From JAEUJM01 sp041908445 (lineage in GTDB: Bacteria; Actinomycetota; Acidimicrobiia; Acidimicrobiales; DATDAH01), in NCBI GenBank assembly GCA_041908445.1, contig JAYRFK010000008.1:1-64000 (forward strand): a DNA stretch of 64,000 nucleotides, in the 5' to 3' direction. Every line of letters begins with the position of its first letter. The stretch's first letter is position 1. The notes under the pieces are model-generated. The model was not told where the DNA came from. It did no database searches and saw nothing but the letters and a program-made list of their open reading frames with translations. Of this stretch, positions 25,033 to 33,588 are shown one piece after another. A program made the translations under genes and the position numbers.

Positions 25033-27729
25033 GTGAAGCCGGGGGAGGGGGCACCGGTGGCGGGTGCGGATGGGGGCGGTGCCGCGCCCGGGCCCCGGCG
25101 TGGACCTCGGCTCGCCACGCTGGGCGCGGCGCCCTGGCGGCGGGCGCCGCTGCTGCTGTGGCGCCGGCCGGGGGTGCTCCTCGCCGCCGCAGGCGCGGTC
25201 GCCGTGGTCGCCGCCTCGCTCGCCGCCGTGCCGCTGTTCCTGTCGTCGGCGGGCACCGAGGCGGTGACGATCCAGGCCGGCGAGCGGTGCCCCCGCGACA
25301 CCGGGGCCACGCTCACCGCGCCGGTGGACGACCCGGACCCGCTCGGCCACCCCGACCCCTTCGTCCCCGTCGCCGACGACCTCGGCCCCTCGTCCCGCTG
25401 GGGCCGCTTCGACAGCGTCCTCGAGGCCGGCGACGAGCGGACCCCCGTGGTGGTGCTCACCCACGACGGCGCCGCCGACCACGTCGACCTGGTGGAGGGC
25501 GGGGACCGGCCGGGAGCGGCCTTGCTCAGCGACCGTGCGGTCGCGCTGACCGGGGCCGAGGGTCGTGACACCGTCGAGATCGGCGGGCTCCCGGTCCCGG
25601 TCGGCGGCGTCTACGCGGACCTCGCCGCCGGGACGGTCGACGACCCGTTCTGGTGCGCGCACCGCACCGACCTCCCGCTCCGGGGCGCCGAGCTGATCCC
25701 GCCCCGCCCCGTGGTGCTCGTCGACGAGGCCACGTGGACCCGCCTGCGACGGGAAGCGGACCTCACCGGCGTGCTCGCCGTGTGGCAGGCGCCGCTCCGC
25801 CCCGACCGGACCCTGGGGGCGGCCCAGCGGCTCGTGGACGATCTGGGCTGCCGAGGCGGTCGGTCCTCGACCCTCGCGTGGTGCGCCGACGGGTCGCCGC
25901 CGTCCGCGGACGGGGCCGCAGCCCTCCTGCAGGGGGATCTCGACTCGTCGCTGCCGTTCGTGGTCGAGCGGGGCCGGGCCATCCAGACGGCGGTCGCCGG
26001 CGGCGTGTGGCCCGTGGCCGGCCTGGCCGCGCTCGCCGGTCTCGGGCTCGTGGCGGCGACCGCGCTGCTGTGGTGCGACCGCCGGCGGCGGGAGGTGGCC
26101 CTCCTGACGGTCCGGGGCGTGGGGCCGGCGGCGATCGGGCTCAAGGCGGTACTGGAGCTCTCCGCGGCCCTGGTCGTCGGCGCCGCTGCCGGGGTGACCC
26201 TCGCCTGGGCGCTGGTGGTGTCGGTGGGGCCCTCGCCCGTCGTCGAGGGGTCGGCGCTCGGCCGGGCCGCCGTCCTCGGGCTGGTCGCCGCTCTCGGCTC
26301 GGGGGCCGTCACCGCCGCCGTCGCCACGGCGCGGAGCCGGACGGTCGGGTCGTCCGTGCGGCCGCGCCCGTGGAGGAGGTGGGTGCCGTGGGAGCTCGCG
26401 CTCGCCGCGGTGACGATCGCCTCCTACCGGCGCCTCGGAGCCTGGGGGACGCCGGTGGCCGACGGGTCGTCGGTCAGCCACGTCGACGTGGTGGGCCTGT
26501 TGTTCCCGGTGCTGTTCCTGGCCACCGCGGTCCTCCTCGCCGCCCGCCTCCTGGGCCTCGCCCTCGGGCCGCTGCGCCGGGCCAGCGCCTCGTGGCGGCC
26601 CGCCCTGTTCCTCGGCCTCCGGCGAGTGGCCCGTTACCGCACCGCGGTCACCGGGATGGTCGTCGCGTCGGCACTCGCCGCCGGCGTCTTCGCGTACGCC
26701 GCCACCATCCAGCGGTCCATGGAGGCCACCCTCGAGGCCAAGGCGCTCGTCTACCTCGGTGGCGACGTGGTCGTCCGGGTCCCGCAGGGCGAGGCCCTGC
26801 CCGAGGCGCTGGCCGGGCGGTCGACGTCGGTCGACCTCTACTCGCACGCCTGGATCGGCGACCGCCACCGCCTGCAGGTGAACGTGTTCGCCATCGATCC
26901 CGCGACCTTCGCCGGCGGGTCCTTCTGGGACGACTCGCTGGCCGACGAGCCGCTCGACGAGCTCGTGGCCCGGCTGGTCGCCCCCACCGAGGACGGGTCG
27001 GTGCCCGTCATCCTGGTGGGCGCCTCGGCGCCGGCGCTCGCACCAGCGGCGATCGTCACGACCGGCACCACCGAATTCGAGATCGAGCAGGTCGCGACCG
27101 TGGCGGCCTTCCCGGGGATGCGGCGGGGGAGCCCGGCCCTGTTCGTCGCGGCGCCGGCCCTCGAGCGCCTCGGCCTGTCCACCCGGGTGCGGGAGGTGCG
27201 CGTGCGGGGCGACCGGTCGGAGGTGCTCGCCGCCCTCGACGAGGCAGGCGTCGCCTACCAGGAGGCCACCACCGCTGGGCACGTCGTCGACGCCGTGTCC
27301 TTCCTGACCGTGGCGCAGACGTTCGGCTTCCTGCGCACGCTCTCGCTGGCCGCGGCGGCGTTGGTGGTCGGCGGCGTGGCGGTGTACCTCGACGCCCGGC
27401 GGCGGGGGCGCGTGCTGGCGTACGCGTTCGCCCGACGCATGGGCCTGCGCCGCCGCGAGCACCGTGGGGCGCTGCTGGTGGAGCTGCTCGCCGGGATCGG
27501 CGCGGGCGGGGCACTCGGGACGCTGGTGGCGCTGGCCGGTGCCGCGCTGGCGCACGCCCCGCTCGACCCGTTGCCGGACGTGGACCCGACGCCGGTCCTG
27601 CGGCCCGCGACCGGCCTGCTCCTCGCGGTGGTGGCGACCTCGGTGCTGGTCGCCGTCGTGGCCGCCGCGCTGGCCCAGCGGGCGACCGACCGCGACGAAC
27701 CCGTGGAGGTGCTCCGTGGCGGGACCTGA
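25033..27729 (+). CDS. FtsX/MacB-like ABC exporter permease
   Basis: 898-aa membrane protein. An N-terminal helix (VLLAAAGAVAVVAASLAAVP) is followed by a large extracytoplasmic domain (about 75-330), then groups of hydrophobic helices (GLAALAGLGLVAATALLW, VVGAAAGVTLAWALVVSV, GLLFPVLFLATAVLLAARLL, VVASALAAGVFAYAA), a second outside domain and a final bundle ending LLLAVVATSVLVAVVAAAL. This is the duplicated FtsX-type layout. GTG 25033 follows CAGGAT by 6 nt. Its stop lies 14 bp inside the first ATPase gene. Likely a lipoprotein/lipid or peptide exporter; cargo unknown. Confidence 0.8.
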   Translation: MKPGEGAPVAGADGGGAAPGPRRGPRLATLGAAPWRRAPLLLWRRPGVLLAAAGAVAVVAASLAAVPLFLSSAGTEAVTIQAGERCPRDTGATLTAPVDDPDPLGHPDPFVPVADDLGPSSRWGRFDSVLEAGDERTPVVVLTHDGAADHVDLVEGGDRPGAALLSDRAVALTGAEGRDTVEIGGLPVPVGGVYADLAAGTVDDPFWCAHRTDLPLRGAELIPPRPVVLVDEATWTRLRREADLTGVLAVWQAPLRPDRTLGAAQRLVDDLGCRGGRSSTLAWCADGSPPSADGAAALLQGDLDSSLPFVVERGRAIQTAVAGGVWPVAGLAALAGLGLVAATALLWCDRRRREVALLTVRGVGPAAIGLKAVLELSAALVVGAAAGVTLAWALVVSVGPSPVVEGSALGRAAVLGLVAALGSGAVTAAVATARSRTVGSSVRPRPWRRWVPWELALAAVTIASYRRLGAWGTPVADGSSVSHVDVVGLLFPVLFLATAVLLAARLLGLALGPLRRASASWRPALFLGLRRVARYRTAVTGMVVASALAAGVFAYAATIQRSMEATLEAKALVYLGGDVVVRVPQGEALPEALAGRSTSVDLYSHAWIGDRHRLQVNVFAIDPATFAGGSFWDDSLADEPLDELVARLVAPTEDGSVPVILVGASAPALAPAAIVTTGTTEFEIEQVATVAAFPGMRRGSPALFVAAPALERLGLSTRVREVRVRGDRSEVLAALDEAGVAYQEATTAGHVVDAVSFLTVAQTFGFLRTLSLAAAALVVGGVAVYLDARRRGRVLAYAFARRMGLRRREHRGALLVELLAGIGAGGALGTLVALAGAALAHAPLDPLPDVDPTPVLRPATGLLLAVVATSVLVAVVAAALAQRATDRDEPVEVLRGGT

Positions 27730-28414
27730 CGACGTGGCCCCCGCCGGCGACGTGGTCGCGAGCTGCCGGGCGCTGCGCGTCACCTACGCCGCCGCGGCCG
27801 GTACGGTCGACGCCCTGCGCGGTGTCGACGCCGCCGTCGAACGGGGCCGGCTGACCGTGATCGCCGGGCCGTCCGGCTCGGGGAAGTCGACGCTGCTGCG
27901 CGCCCTCGCCGGCCTCGAGCCCGTCCGGTCCGGCGAGGTCGTGGTCGGCGGCCGGACGCTCACCGCCCTGCGGCCCGGCGCTCGGCGCCGGTTGCGCCGC
28001 CGGGAGATCGGCGTGGTCCTCCAGGCTCCCGCCGAGAACCTGGTGTCGTACCTCACCGCACTCGAGCAGGTCGTCCTGGCCGCCCGGCTGCGGGGGACGG
28101 ACCCGGGCGAGGCCCGCGCCGCCCTGGCGGCGGTGGGCGGGGCGGACCTCGCGGACCGCCGACCCGCCCAGCTCTCGGGCGGGGAGCAGCAACGGGTCGC
28201 GGTGGCGGCCGGCGTGGTCGGGCGGCCGATGCTCGTGGTGGCCGACGAGCCGACCGCCGCGCTCGACGCCGCCGCCGCCGACCGGCTGATCGGGGTGCTG
28301 CGGTCCCTCGCCGACCACGGCACCACCCTGGTCGCCAGCTCCCACGACGACGCGCTCGTCGAGGCGGCCGATCGGGTCATCCGCCTCCGCGACGGCGAGG
28401 TCGTGGCGCGGTGA
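27716..28414 (+). CDS. ABC transporter ATPase (LolD/MacB type), first
   Basis: 232 aa with complete nucleotide-binding motifs: Walker A GPSGSGKSTLLRALAG, Q-loop at VLQAPAENL, signature LSGGEQQRVAV, Walker B MLVVADEPTAALD and H-loop ASSHDD. GTG 27716 overlaps the permease end by 14 bp, and the stop overlaps the next ATPase start as GTGA. Provides the energy for the exporter permease. Confidence 0.85.
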   Translation: MAGPDDVAPAGDVVASCRALRVTYAAAAGTVDALRGVDAAVERGRLTVIAGPSGSGKSTLLRALAGLEPVRSGEVVVGGRTLTALRPGARRRLRRREIGVVLQAPAENLVSYLTALEQVVLAARLRGTDPGEARAALAAVGGADLADRRPAQLSGGEQQRVAVAAGVVGRPMLVVADEPTAALDAAAADRLIGVLRSLADHGTTLVASSHDDALVEAADRVIRLRDGEVVAR

Positions 28415-29097
28415 CCCCCGCCGACCTCCCGTCGATCGGGGCGGGCCTGTCCGTGCGCGCCGTGCGGGTGTCGTTCGCGGCCGCCGGTGTTCCCGCCGTG
28501 GTGCTGGACGGCGTCGACCTGGACGTGGCGCCGGGGGAGGTCGTGGCCGTGGCCGGACGGTCGGGGTCCGGCAAGACGACGCTGCTCACCGTCGCCGCCG
28601 GCTGGACGGCGCCCGACGCCGGCGAGGTCCGCCTCGACGGCGTCGCGGTCGGCGTCGACCGGCCGTGGGCGGACGTCTCGGTGCTGCCCCAGGCCCTCGG
28701 CCTCCTCGACGAGCTCACCGTGGCGGAGAACGTGGGGCTGCCCGGGCGCCTCGGCCTCGACGCCACCCGCACCGCCGTCGCCGCCGAGGTGCCGGTGCTG
28801 CTCACCTCGCTCGGGCTGGCCCACCTCGCGGACCGGTACCCGGACGAGGTCTCGCTGGGCGAGCAGCAGCGGGTCGCGCTGGCGCGGGCCGCCGTGGCCC
28901 GACCCCGCCTGCTCGTGGCCGACGAGCCGGTGGCGCACCAGAACCGGGCGTGGGCCGAGGCCATGCTCTCGGTGGTCGCCGACCTCGCCGCCGCCGGTGC
29001 CGCCGTGCTGCTGGCCAGCCATGACGCGCTCGTGTTCGAGCACGCGGGTCGCGTCCTCGACCTCGCCGACGGCCGGCTCCACGAGCGGGACCACTGA
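28411..29097 (+). CDS. ABC transporter ATPase, second, altered signature
   Basis: 228 aa. Walker A is GRSGSGKTTLLTVAAG and Walker B LLVADEPVAHQN, with Gln at VLPQALGL and His at LASHDAL. The ABC signature reads VSLGEQQRVAL rather than LSGGQ and the D-loop is changed to VAHQNRAW, so this subunit may form the degenerate half of a heterodimer with the first ATPase (inference). GTG start shares 4 bp with the previous stop. Confidence 0.8.
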   Translation: MTPADLPSIGAGLSVRAVRVSFAAAGVPAVVLDGVDLDVAPGEVVAVAGRSGSGKTTLLTVAAGWTAPDAGEVRLDGVAVGVDRPWADVSVLPQALGLLDELTVAENVGLPGRLGLDATRTAVAAEVPVLLTSLGLAHLADRYPDEVSLGEQQRVALARAAVARPRLLVADEPVAHQNRAWAEAMLSVVADLAAAGAAVLLASHDALVFEHAGRVLDLADGRLHERDH

Positions 29098-29101
29098 ACC
29101 G

Positions 29102-29138
29102 TCCCCCGGGCCGGGGAGCACCCACCCCCGTCAGGGGG
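29102..29138. terminator. Paired GC hairpins after exporter operon
   Basis: TCCCC/GGGGA (29102-29106, 29113-29117) and CCCCC/GGGGG (29125-29129, 29134-29138) lie directly after the second ATPase stop. They are a plausible termination region before the AAA+ ATPase gene, without a T-run. Confidence 0.4.
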
Positions 29139-29215
29139 AGACGACCTGGGTCCCGCGGCTCATTTCCGGCCGACCGCTGAAGGGAAGGGACCGCGATGCC
29201 GAGTTTCGTCGGGAC

Positions 29216-30478
29216 ATGGCGAACATCCTCTCGGCCCCGCGCCACCTCTCCGACCTGGGCGTGCCCGAGGCGATGGTCCTCGACGTCGTGCTGCGGCGGG
29301 CCCTCCTCGACGGCCACACGTCGACGGTGCAGCTGGCCGACGCCCTCGCGGTGACCCCGTACCTGATGGAGTCGGCGGTCGAGCACCTCCGCCGTGAGGG
29401 GATGGTCGAGGTGACCGGCCTCGAGGGTCGCAACCACAAGCTCGTCCTCTCGGAGGTCGGCCGCACGACGGCGACCGACCGCATGAAGTTGAGCCGCTAC
29501 GCCGGCCCGCTGCCGGTCAGCCTCGCCGACTACGTCACCGCCGTTCGGGGCCAGCACCGCCAGCCCAAGGTCAACCAGACGACGGTCCGCCGGGCCTTCG
29601 CCGACCTGGTGGTCGGGGACCGTCTCCTCGACGAGCTCGGCCCGGCGATCCTGGCCAAGGGCGCGATCTTCCTGTACGGCCCGCCCGGCACGGGCAAGTC
29701 CTCGATCGCGGAGCGCCTCATCCGGGTCCACGAGGACTCGGTGGTCGTACCGCGTGCGGTCGAGGTCGACGGCCAGATCATCACGGTGTTCGACCCGGTG
29801 CTGCACCAGCCCGTCTCGCCCCAACCCAAGGGCCTCGATCCCCGGTGGGTGCTCTGCCTGCGCCCCAGCATCATCGTCGGCGGCGAGCTCCGCGCCGGCC
29901 AGCTGGACCTGAGCTACGACGCCAACGCCGGGTACTACGCGGCCCCGCTGCAGATGCAGGCCAACAACGGCATCCTCGTGATCGACGACTTCGGACGGCA
30001 GTCCATGACCCCCGAGGAGCTGCTCAACCGCTGGATCGTGCCGCTCGATCGGGGGGTCGACTTCCTCACCCTCGAGAGCGGGCTCAAGTTCGAGCTGCCG
30101 TGCCTCACCAAGATCGTGTTCTCCACGAACATGGAGCCGGCACACCTTGCCGACGAGGCGTTCTTCCGGCGCATCCGCAGCAAGGTGCTCATCCCGGCCA
30201 TCGAGGACGAGCAGTTCGACGAGATCCTGCACGCGGTCGCGGGCGCAGCGAACGTGACCCTCGGCCCGGGGGCCGCCGAGCGCCTCCGCTCGGTCAGCCG
30301 CGAGCGGGGCGACGGGGATCTCCGCCCGTACCTGCCGGCGGTCGTGTGCGAGCTCGTCTCGTCGATCAGCGACTACGAGGACACCTCCCGGGTGCTCGAC
30401 CTGGCCATGGTCGAGCGGGTGGCGAGCATCTCCTTCACGCAGCCGGTCACCGACCCGGTCGCCGTGCGCGCCGCCTGA
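29216..30478 (+). CDS. AAA+ ATPase with N-terminal wHTH-like region
   Basis: 420 aa. Residues about 1-100 look like a winged helix (STVQLADALAVTPYLMESAV, EHLRREGMVEVTGLEG). The AAA+ core follows: Walker A LYGPPGTGKSS, Walker B GILVIDDFGRQ, a sensor-1-like IVFSTNM, and FFRRIRSKVLIP with candidate Arg fingers. It resembles MoxR/RuvB-like motor or remodelling ATPases; I do not recognise its specific partner. Start ATG 29216 has only a weak ribosome site; an earlier ATG (29196) is in another frame. Confidence 0.75.
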   Translation: MANILSAPRHLSDLGVPEAMVLDVVLRRALLDGHTSTVQLADALAVTPYLMESAVEHLRREGMVEVTGLEGRNHKLVLSEVGRTTATDRMKLSRYAGPLPVSLADYVTAVRGQHRQPKVNQTTVRRAFADLVVGDRLLDELGPAILAKGAIFLYGPPGTGKSSIAERLIRVHEDSVVVPRAVEVDGQIITVFDPVLHQPVSPQPKGLDPRWVLCLRPSIIVGGELRAGQLDLSYDANAGYYAAPLQMQANNGILVIDDFGRQSMTPEELLNRWIVPLDRGVDFLTLESGLKFELPCLTKIVFSTNMEPAHLADEAFFRRIRSKVLIPAIEDEQFDEILHAVAGAANVTLGPGAAERLRSVSRERGDGDLRPYLPAVVCELVSSISDYEDTSRVLDLAMVERVASISFTQPVTDPVAVRAA

Positions 30479-30497
30479 CCGGTCCGCCGCCCGGCAG

Positions 30498-30543
30498 TAG
30501 CGTGTCGGCACCCCGCCGGGCGGGGTAGGGGGCATCCACCCCC
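30498..30543 (+). promoter_or_regulatory. -10 and structured leader of DUF1622 gene
   Basis: TAGCGT (30498-30503) would start a transcript near 30510. Its leader then folds into two hairpins: CCCCG/CGGGG (30511-30515, 30521-30525) and GGGGG/CCCCC (30528-30532, 30539-30543). The leader of about 67 nt contrasts with the leaderless genes around it and may be regulatory. Confidence 0.4.
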
Positions 30544-30576
30544 GAGCCGACGCCGACCCCTCGGAGCGCTCCGCCC

Positions 30577-30963
30577 ATGAGCTACGACGACTTCATCGCC
30601 GACGTGGCCAAGGCGGTCGAGGCCGTGGGCGTGGCCATCATGGTCCTCGGCGGGTTGGCCGCCCTGCTCGCCTACCTGGCCGCGATCATCGACAAGGACC
30701 GCCGGGCCGACGCGTACCCGCAGCTGCGCGAGCGCCTGGCGCGGGCGATCCTGCTGGGCCTCGAGGTGCTGATCATCGGCGACATCGTGCGCACGATCGT
30801 CGTCGACCCGACCATGGAGTCGGTGGCGGTGCTGGGGATCATCGTCGTCATCCGGATCGTCCTCAGCTTCGCCCTCGAGGTCGAGGTCGAGGGCACGTGG
30901 CCCTGGAGCCGCTGGCGCCTCGGCGCCACGCGGCCGTCGACCGATCCCGAACGACCGGACTGA
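30577..30963 (+). CDS. DUF1622 membrane protein
   Basis: 128 aa with three hydrophobic helices (AVGVAIMVLGGLAALLAYLA; AILLGLEVLIIGDIVRTIVV; VAVLGIIVVIRIVLSFAL), a conserved-looking RLARAILLGLEVLI segment, and a charged tail. This is the size and layout of DUF1622 proteins, whose function is unknown. ATG 30577 is the only sensible start. Confidence 0.8.
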   Translation: MSYDDFIADVAKAVEAVGVAIMVLGGLAALLAYLAAIIDKDRRADAYPQLRERLARAILLGLEVLIIGDIVRTIVVDPTMESVAVLGIIVVIRIVLSFALEVEVEGTWPWSRWRLGATRPSTDPERPD

Positions 30964-30973
30964 CGCCGGCGCC

Positions 30974-31603
30974 GTGCCCCGTCGCCCGCCCGAACCGCCG
31001 GGCCCGGACCCCGAGGACGCCGATGTCGTGGCCGGACCGGCCCCCGCCGACGGTGGCCGGCTCGCCGACGCGGGCAAGCGGGTCGAGGACCTCGTCGTGC
31101 GGGCCAGCGTGGTGGCCCGCCGACTGGCCCGGCCGCTGCGGCCGGCGGGCTACGCCTCGCTCGGCGCCGCCCTGGTCGTCTGGCTGCTCCTGCCCGCGCC
31201 GGTGTGGCCCGACCGCCCGCCGCTCTGGTCGTCGCTCGGCTCGCTGCTGGTGCTCGCCGCCCCCGGGGCCTGGCTCCTCGTGCACCGGTGGTGGCTCGAC
31301 CAGGCGCTGCAGAAGGCGGCGACGCTCACGCCGAACGCCCGCGAGGCCGCCAAGGGTGCGCTCGAGCACGTGCGGGGCCGGTCCGCCGAGCCTCGGGCCG
31401 GCGGCGCGCTCCGCCAGGCGTGGCGCTTCTACCGGGGGGCGGTCTCGCCACTCTGGGGCCACGCCACCGACGCCTTCGCGGTGGTCGCCCCGCTGCGCCC
31501 GATGCCGCTCATCGCCACCGGCATCGCCCTCGGCCTCACCGTCGTGCTGCTCGTGAGCATCCCCCTCGACCTCGTCATCCGAGGTGTGCTGATCCTGACC
31601 TGA
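30974..31603 (+). CDS. Hypothetical membrane protein
   Basis: 209 aa, unrecognised. Three hydrophobic helices: GYASLGAALVVWLLLPA, SLGSLLVLAAPGAWLLV and a C-terminal LIATGIALGLTVVLLVSIPL. The N-terminal 40 residues are Pro/Asp-rich and the middle contains a basic helix. GTG 30974 is 10 nt after the DUF1622 stop, so the two are probably co-transcribed. Confidence 0.65.
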   Translation: MPRRPPEPPGPDPEDADVVAGPAPADGGRLADAGKRVEDLVVRASVVARRLARPLRPAGYASLGAALVVWLLLPAPVWPDRPPLWSSLGSLLVLAAPGAWLLVHRWWLDQALQKAATLTPNAREAAKGALEHVRGRSAEPRAGGALRQAWRFYRGAVSPLWGHATDAFAVVAPLRPMPLIATGIALGLTVVLLVSIPLDLVIRGVLILT

Positions 31604-31675
31604 GCCCCGCGTGTCGCGGGCCCCGCGGCGCGGTGCTACGAAGGGGGCCACGCAGGTCGCGCCAGGGGGGTCGCC

Positions 31676-32542
31676 GTGCCGGTCGTCGAGGTCGAGGGGT
31701 TCGAGATCGCCTACGAGGTCGTGGGGGAGGGCCAGCCGTGGATCCTCACGCCCGGCGGCCGCTTCACCAAGGAGGTCGGGGGCCTGCCCGAGATGGCCCG
31801 GGCCCTCGCCGACACCGGCCGCCGGGTGGTCACCTGGGACCGTCCCAACTGCGGCGCCTCCTCGGTGGTGTTCCGGGGGCGCTCGGAGTCCGAGGTGCAG
31901 GCCGAGGCGCTGGCGGCCCTGGTGCGCCACCTCGAGCTCGGCCCCACGGTGATCGCCGGCGGCTCGGGTGGGGCGCGCGTCTCGCTGCTCGCCGCGGCCC
32001 GGTACCCCGACGTCACCGCCGGCGTCGCCCTGTGGTGGATCAGCGGGGGCGTGCCCGGCCTGCTCCAGCTGGCGAACTACTACGGCATGCCGTCCGCCGA
32101 CGCCGCCTGGCACGGGGGGATGGAAGCCGTCGTCGAGCTCGACCAGTGGCAGGAGGTGCTGGCGAAGAATCCCCGCAACCGCGAGCGCTTCCTCGCCATG
32201 GACCGCCAGGAGTTCCTCGCGGTCATGGACCGCTGGATGCTGGCGTACTGCCCCTCCGAGGACTCGCTCGTCCCCGGCCTCGACGACGAGGACGTGGCCC
32301 GGCTGTCGGTGCCGATCCTCGTGTTCCGCAGCGGCACGTCGGACATGAGCCACACCCGGGCGACCTCCGAGGCCCTCGGCGCCGGCCTCCCGAACGCCGA
32401 GCTGGTCGAGCCGCCCTGGGGTGACGACGAGTGGAACGAGCGCCGGGCGGCGGTGGAGCAGACCGGCTCGCTGTTCGTCCGGTGGCCCCTGCTCGTCCCC
32501 CAGCTCGTCGAGTGGGCCGACCGCACCGTCGGCGCGCCCTGA
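31676..32542 (+). CDS. Alpha/beta hydrolase
   Basis: 288 aa. The oxyanion-side strand ILTPGGRFTKEVGGL and VVTWDRPNCGASS precede the nucleophile elbow GGSGGAR; LVFRSGTSDMSHT near the C-terminus supplies the expected acid/His region, although the exact triad is not certain. Cytoplasmic by sequence. GTG 31676 follows a GGGGGG run. It is followed after 19 bp by a TauD-type dioxygenase and then an acyl-CoA ligase, suggesting a shared catabolic or modification pathway (inference). Confidence 0.75.
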   Translation: MPVVEVEGFEIAYEVVGEGQPWILTPGGRFTKEVGGLPEMARALADTGRRVVTWDRPNCGASSVVFRGRSESEVQAEALAALVRHLELGPTVIAGGSGGARVSLLAAARYPDVTAGVALWWISGGVPGLLQLANYYGMPSADAAWHGGMEAVVELDQWQEVLAKNPRNRERFLAMDRQEFLAVMDRWMLAYCPSEDSLVPGLDDEDVARLSVPILVFRSGTSDMSHTRATSEALGAGLPNAELVEPPWGDDEWNERRAAVEQTGSLFVRWPLLVPQLVEWADRTVGAP

Positions 32543-32561
32543 CCCCGAGGAGGCCCCTCCC

Positions 32562-33506
32562 ATGCCCCTGCCCGACATCACCATCGACCCCATCCGCGAC
32601 GACCTGCCCTTCGGCTCGCGCGTCGGCGGCGTCACCCTCGAGGCGCTGGAGGACCCAGCCGTCCGCGGGCGCCTCGCCGCCGCGTTCGACGAGCGCGGCC
32701 TGTTGATCTTCGAGGGCGTCGACCCGACGCCCCAGGTGCAGGTCGCCATCAGCACGGTCTTCGGTCCCCTGAAGGACCACCCCAGCTCGGCCACGCCCCG
32801 CGTCGGCGGCGACGGCATGGTCGGCGTCATCGAGATCCGCCACGAGCCCGGCGAAGGCGGCGTCGTGTCGTTCGGTGGCCGGGAGCTCTCGCAGTGGCTG
32901 CCGTGGCACTTCGACCACTGCTACAACGACCAGCTCAACCGGGCGGGCGTCCTGCGCTCGGTCACCATCCCGCCGGACGGCGGCATGACCGGCTTCGTCG
33001 ACGGGATCGCGCTCTACGAGGCCATCGACCCCGAGGTGCGGGCGCACGTCGAGGGCCGGACCGTCCGCTACGCCATGGACGTCATCCTCGACAACCTCCG
33101 CTACGGCCGGCCCGAGGGCTTCGTCGAGGTCCGCCAGTCCGCCCAGGCGGGCGACGTCATGGACGAGTACGCCGACCGCCCCTACGCCCTGCATCCGGCG
33201 GTGTGGACCCGGGCGACGGGGGAGAAGGTGCTCCACGTCTCGCCCTGGATGGCCAAGGGTGTCGTCGGCCTCGACGACGACGAGGCCGACGCCCTGCTCA
33301 CCGAGGTCTGCGACGAGATCGTGGCCAAGGCCGAGGGCCTCTGCTACTTCCACCGCTGGTCGCCGACCGACATGGTGATCTGGGACAACTGGCGGGTGCT
33401 GCACTCGGTGTCGGGCTCGGACCCGCAGCACGGGCGCTGCATGCACCGCACGACCATCGCCGGCGACTACGGCCTCGGCGCCTTCGAGGAGTCGGCCCCG
33501 GTCTGA
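32562..33506 (+). CDS. TauD/TfdA-family Fe(II)/2-oxoglutarate dioxygenase
   Basis: 314 aa. The facial triad is visible as His116 and Asp118 (WHFDHC) and His281 (VLHSVSG); Arg296 (MHRTTIAGD) is placed to bind 2-oxoglutarate. The family hydroxylates sulfonates, phenoxyacids, gamma-butyrobetaine-like and other acids; substrate unknown here. GAGGAGG is about 8 nt before ATG 32562. Sits between the hydrolase and an acyl-CoA ligase. Confidence 0.85.
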   Translation: MPLPDITIDPIRDDLPFGSRVGGVTLEALEDPAVRGRLAAAFDERGLLIFEGVDPTPQVQVAISTVFGPLKDHPSSATPRVGGDGMVGVIEIRHEPGEGGVVSFGGRELSQWLPWHFDHCYNDQLNRAGVLRSVTIPPDGGMTGFVDGIALYEAIDPEVRAHVEGRTVRYAMDVILDNLRYGRPEGFVEVRQSAQAGDVMDEYADRPYALHPAVWTRATGEKVLHVSPWMAKGVVGLDDDEADALLTEVCDEIVAKAEGLCYFHRWSPTDMVIWDNWRVLHSVSGSDPQHGRCMHRTTIAGDYGLGAFEESAPV

Positions 33507-33539
33507 CCGCCGCGGTCCGGGCGACCGGGCCGGGCCGTC

Positions 33540-33545
33540 TACGGT
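33540..33545 (+). promoter_or_regulatory. -10 element of acyl-CoA ligase gene
   Basis: TACGGT, about 43 bp before ATG 33589, with GAGGGGGG just upstream of the start. A conventional leadered promoter, unlike many neighbours. Confidence 0.35.
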
Positions 33546-33588
33546 CTGCGGCGCGCCGCGGCCGGCGGCGCCCGACCCGAGGGGGGAC

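Noticed and set aside
29196..29225. ATG 29196 as start of the AAA+ ATPase
   Set aside because: It is in a different frame that ends quickly; the ATPase frame first offers ATG at 29216.
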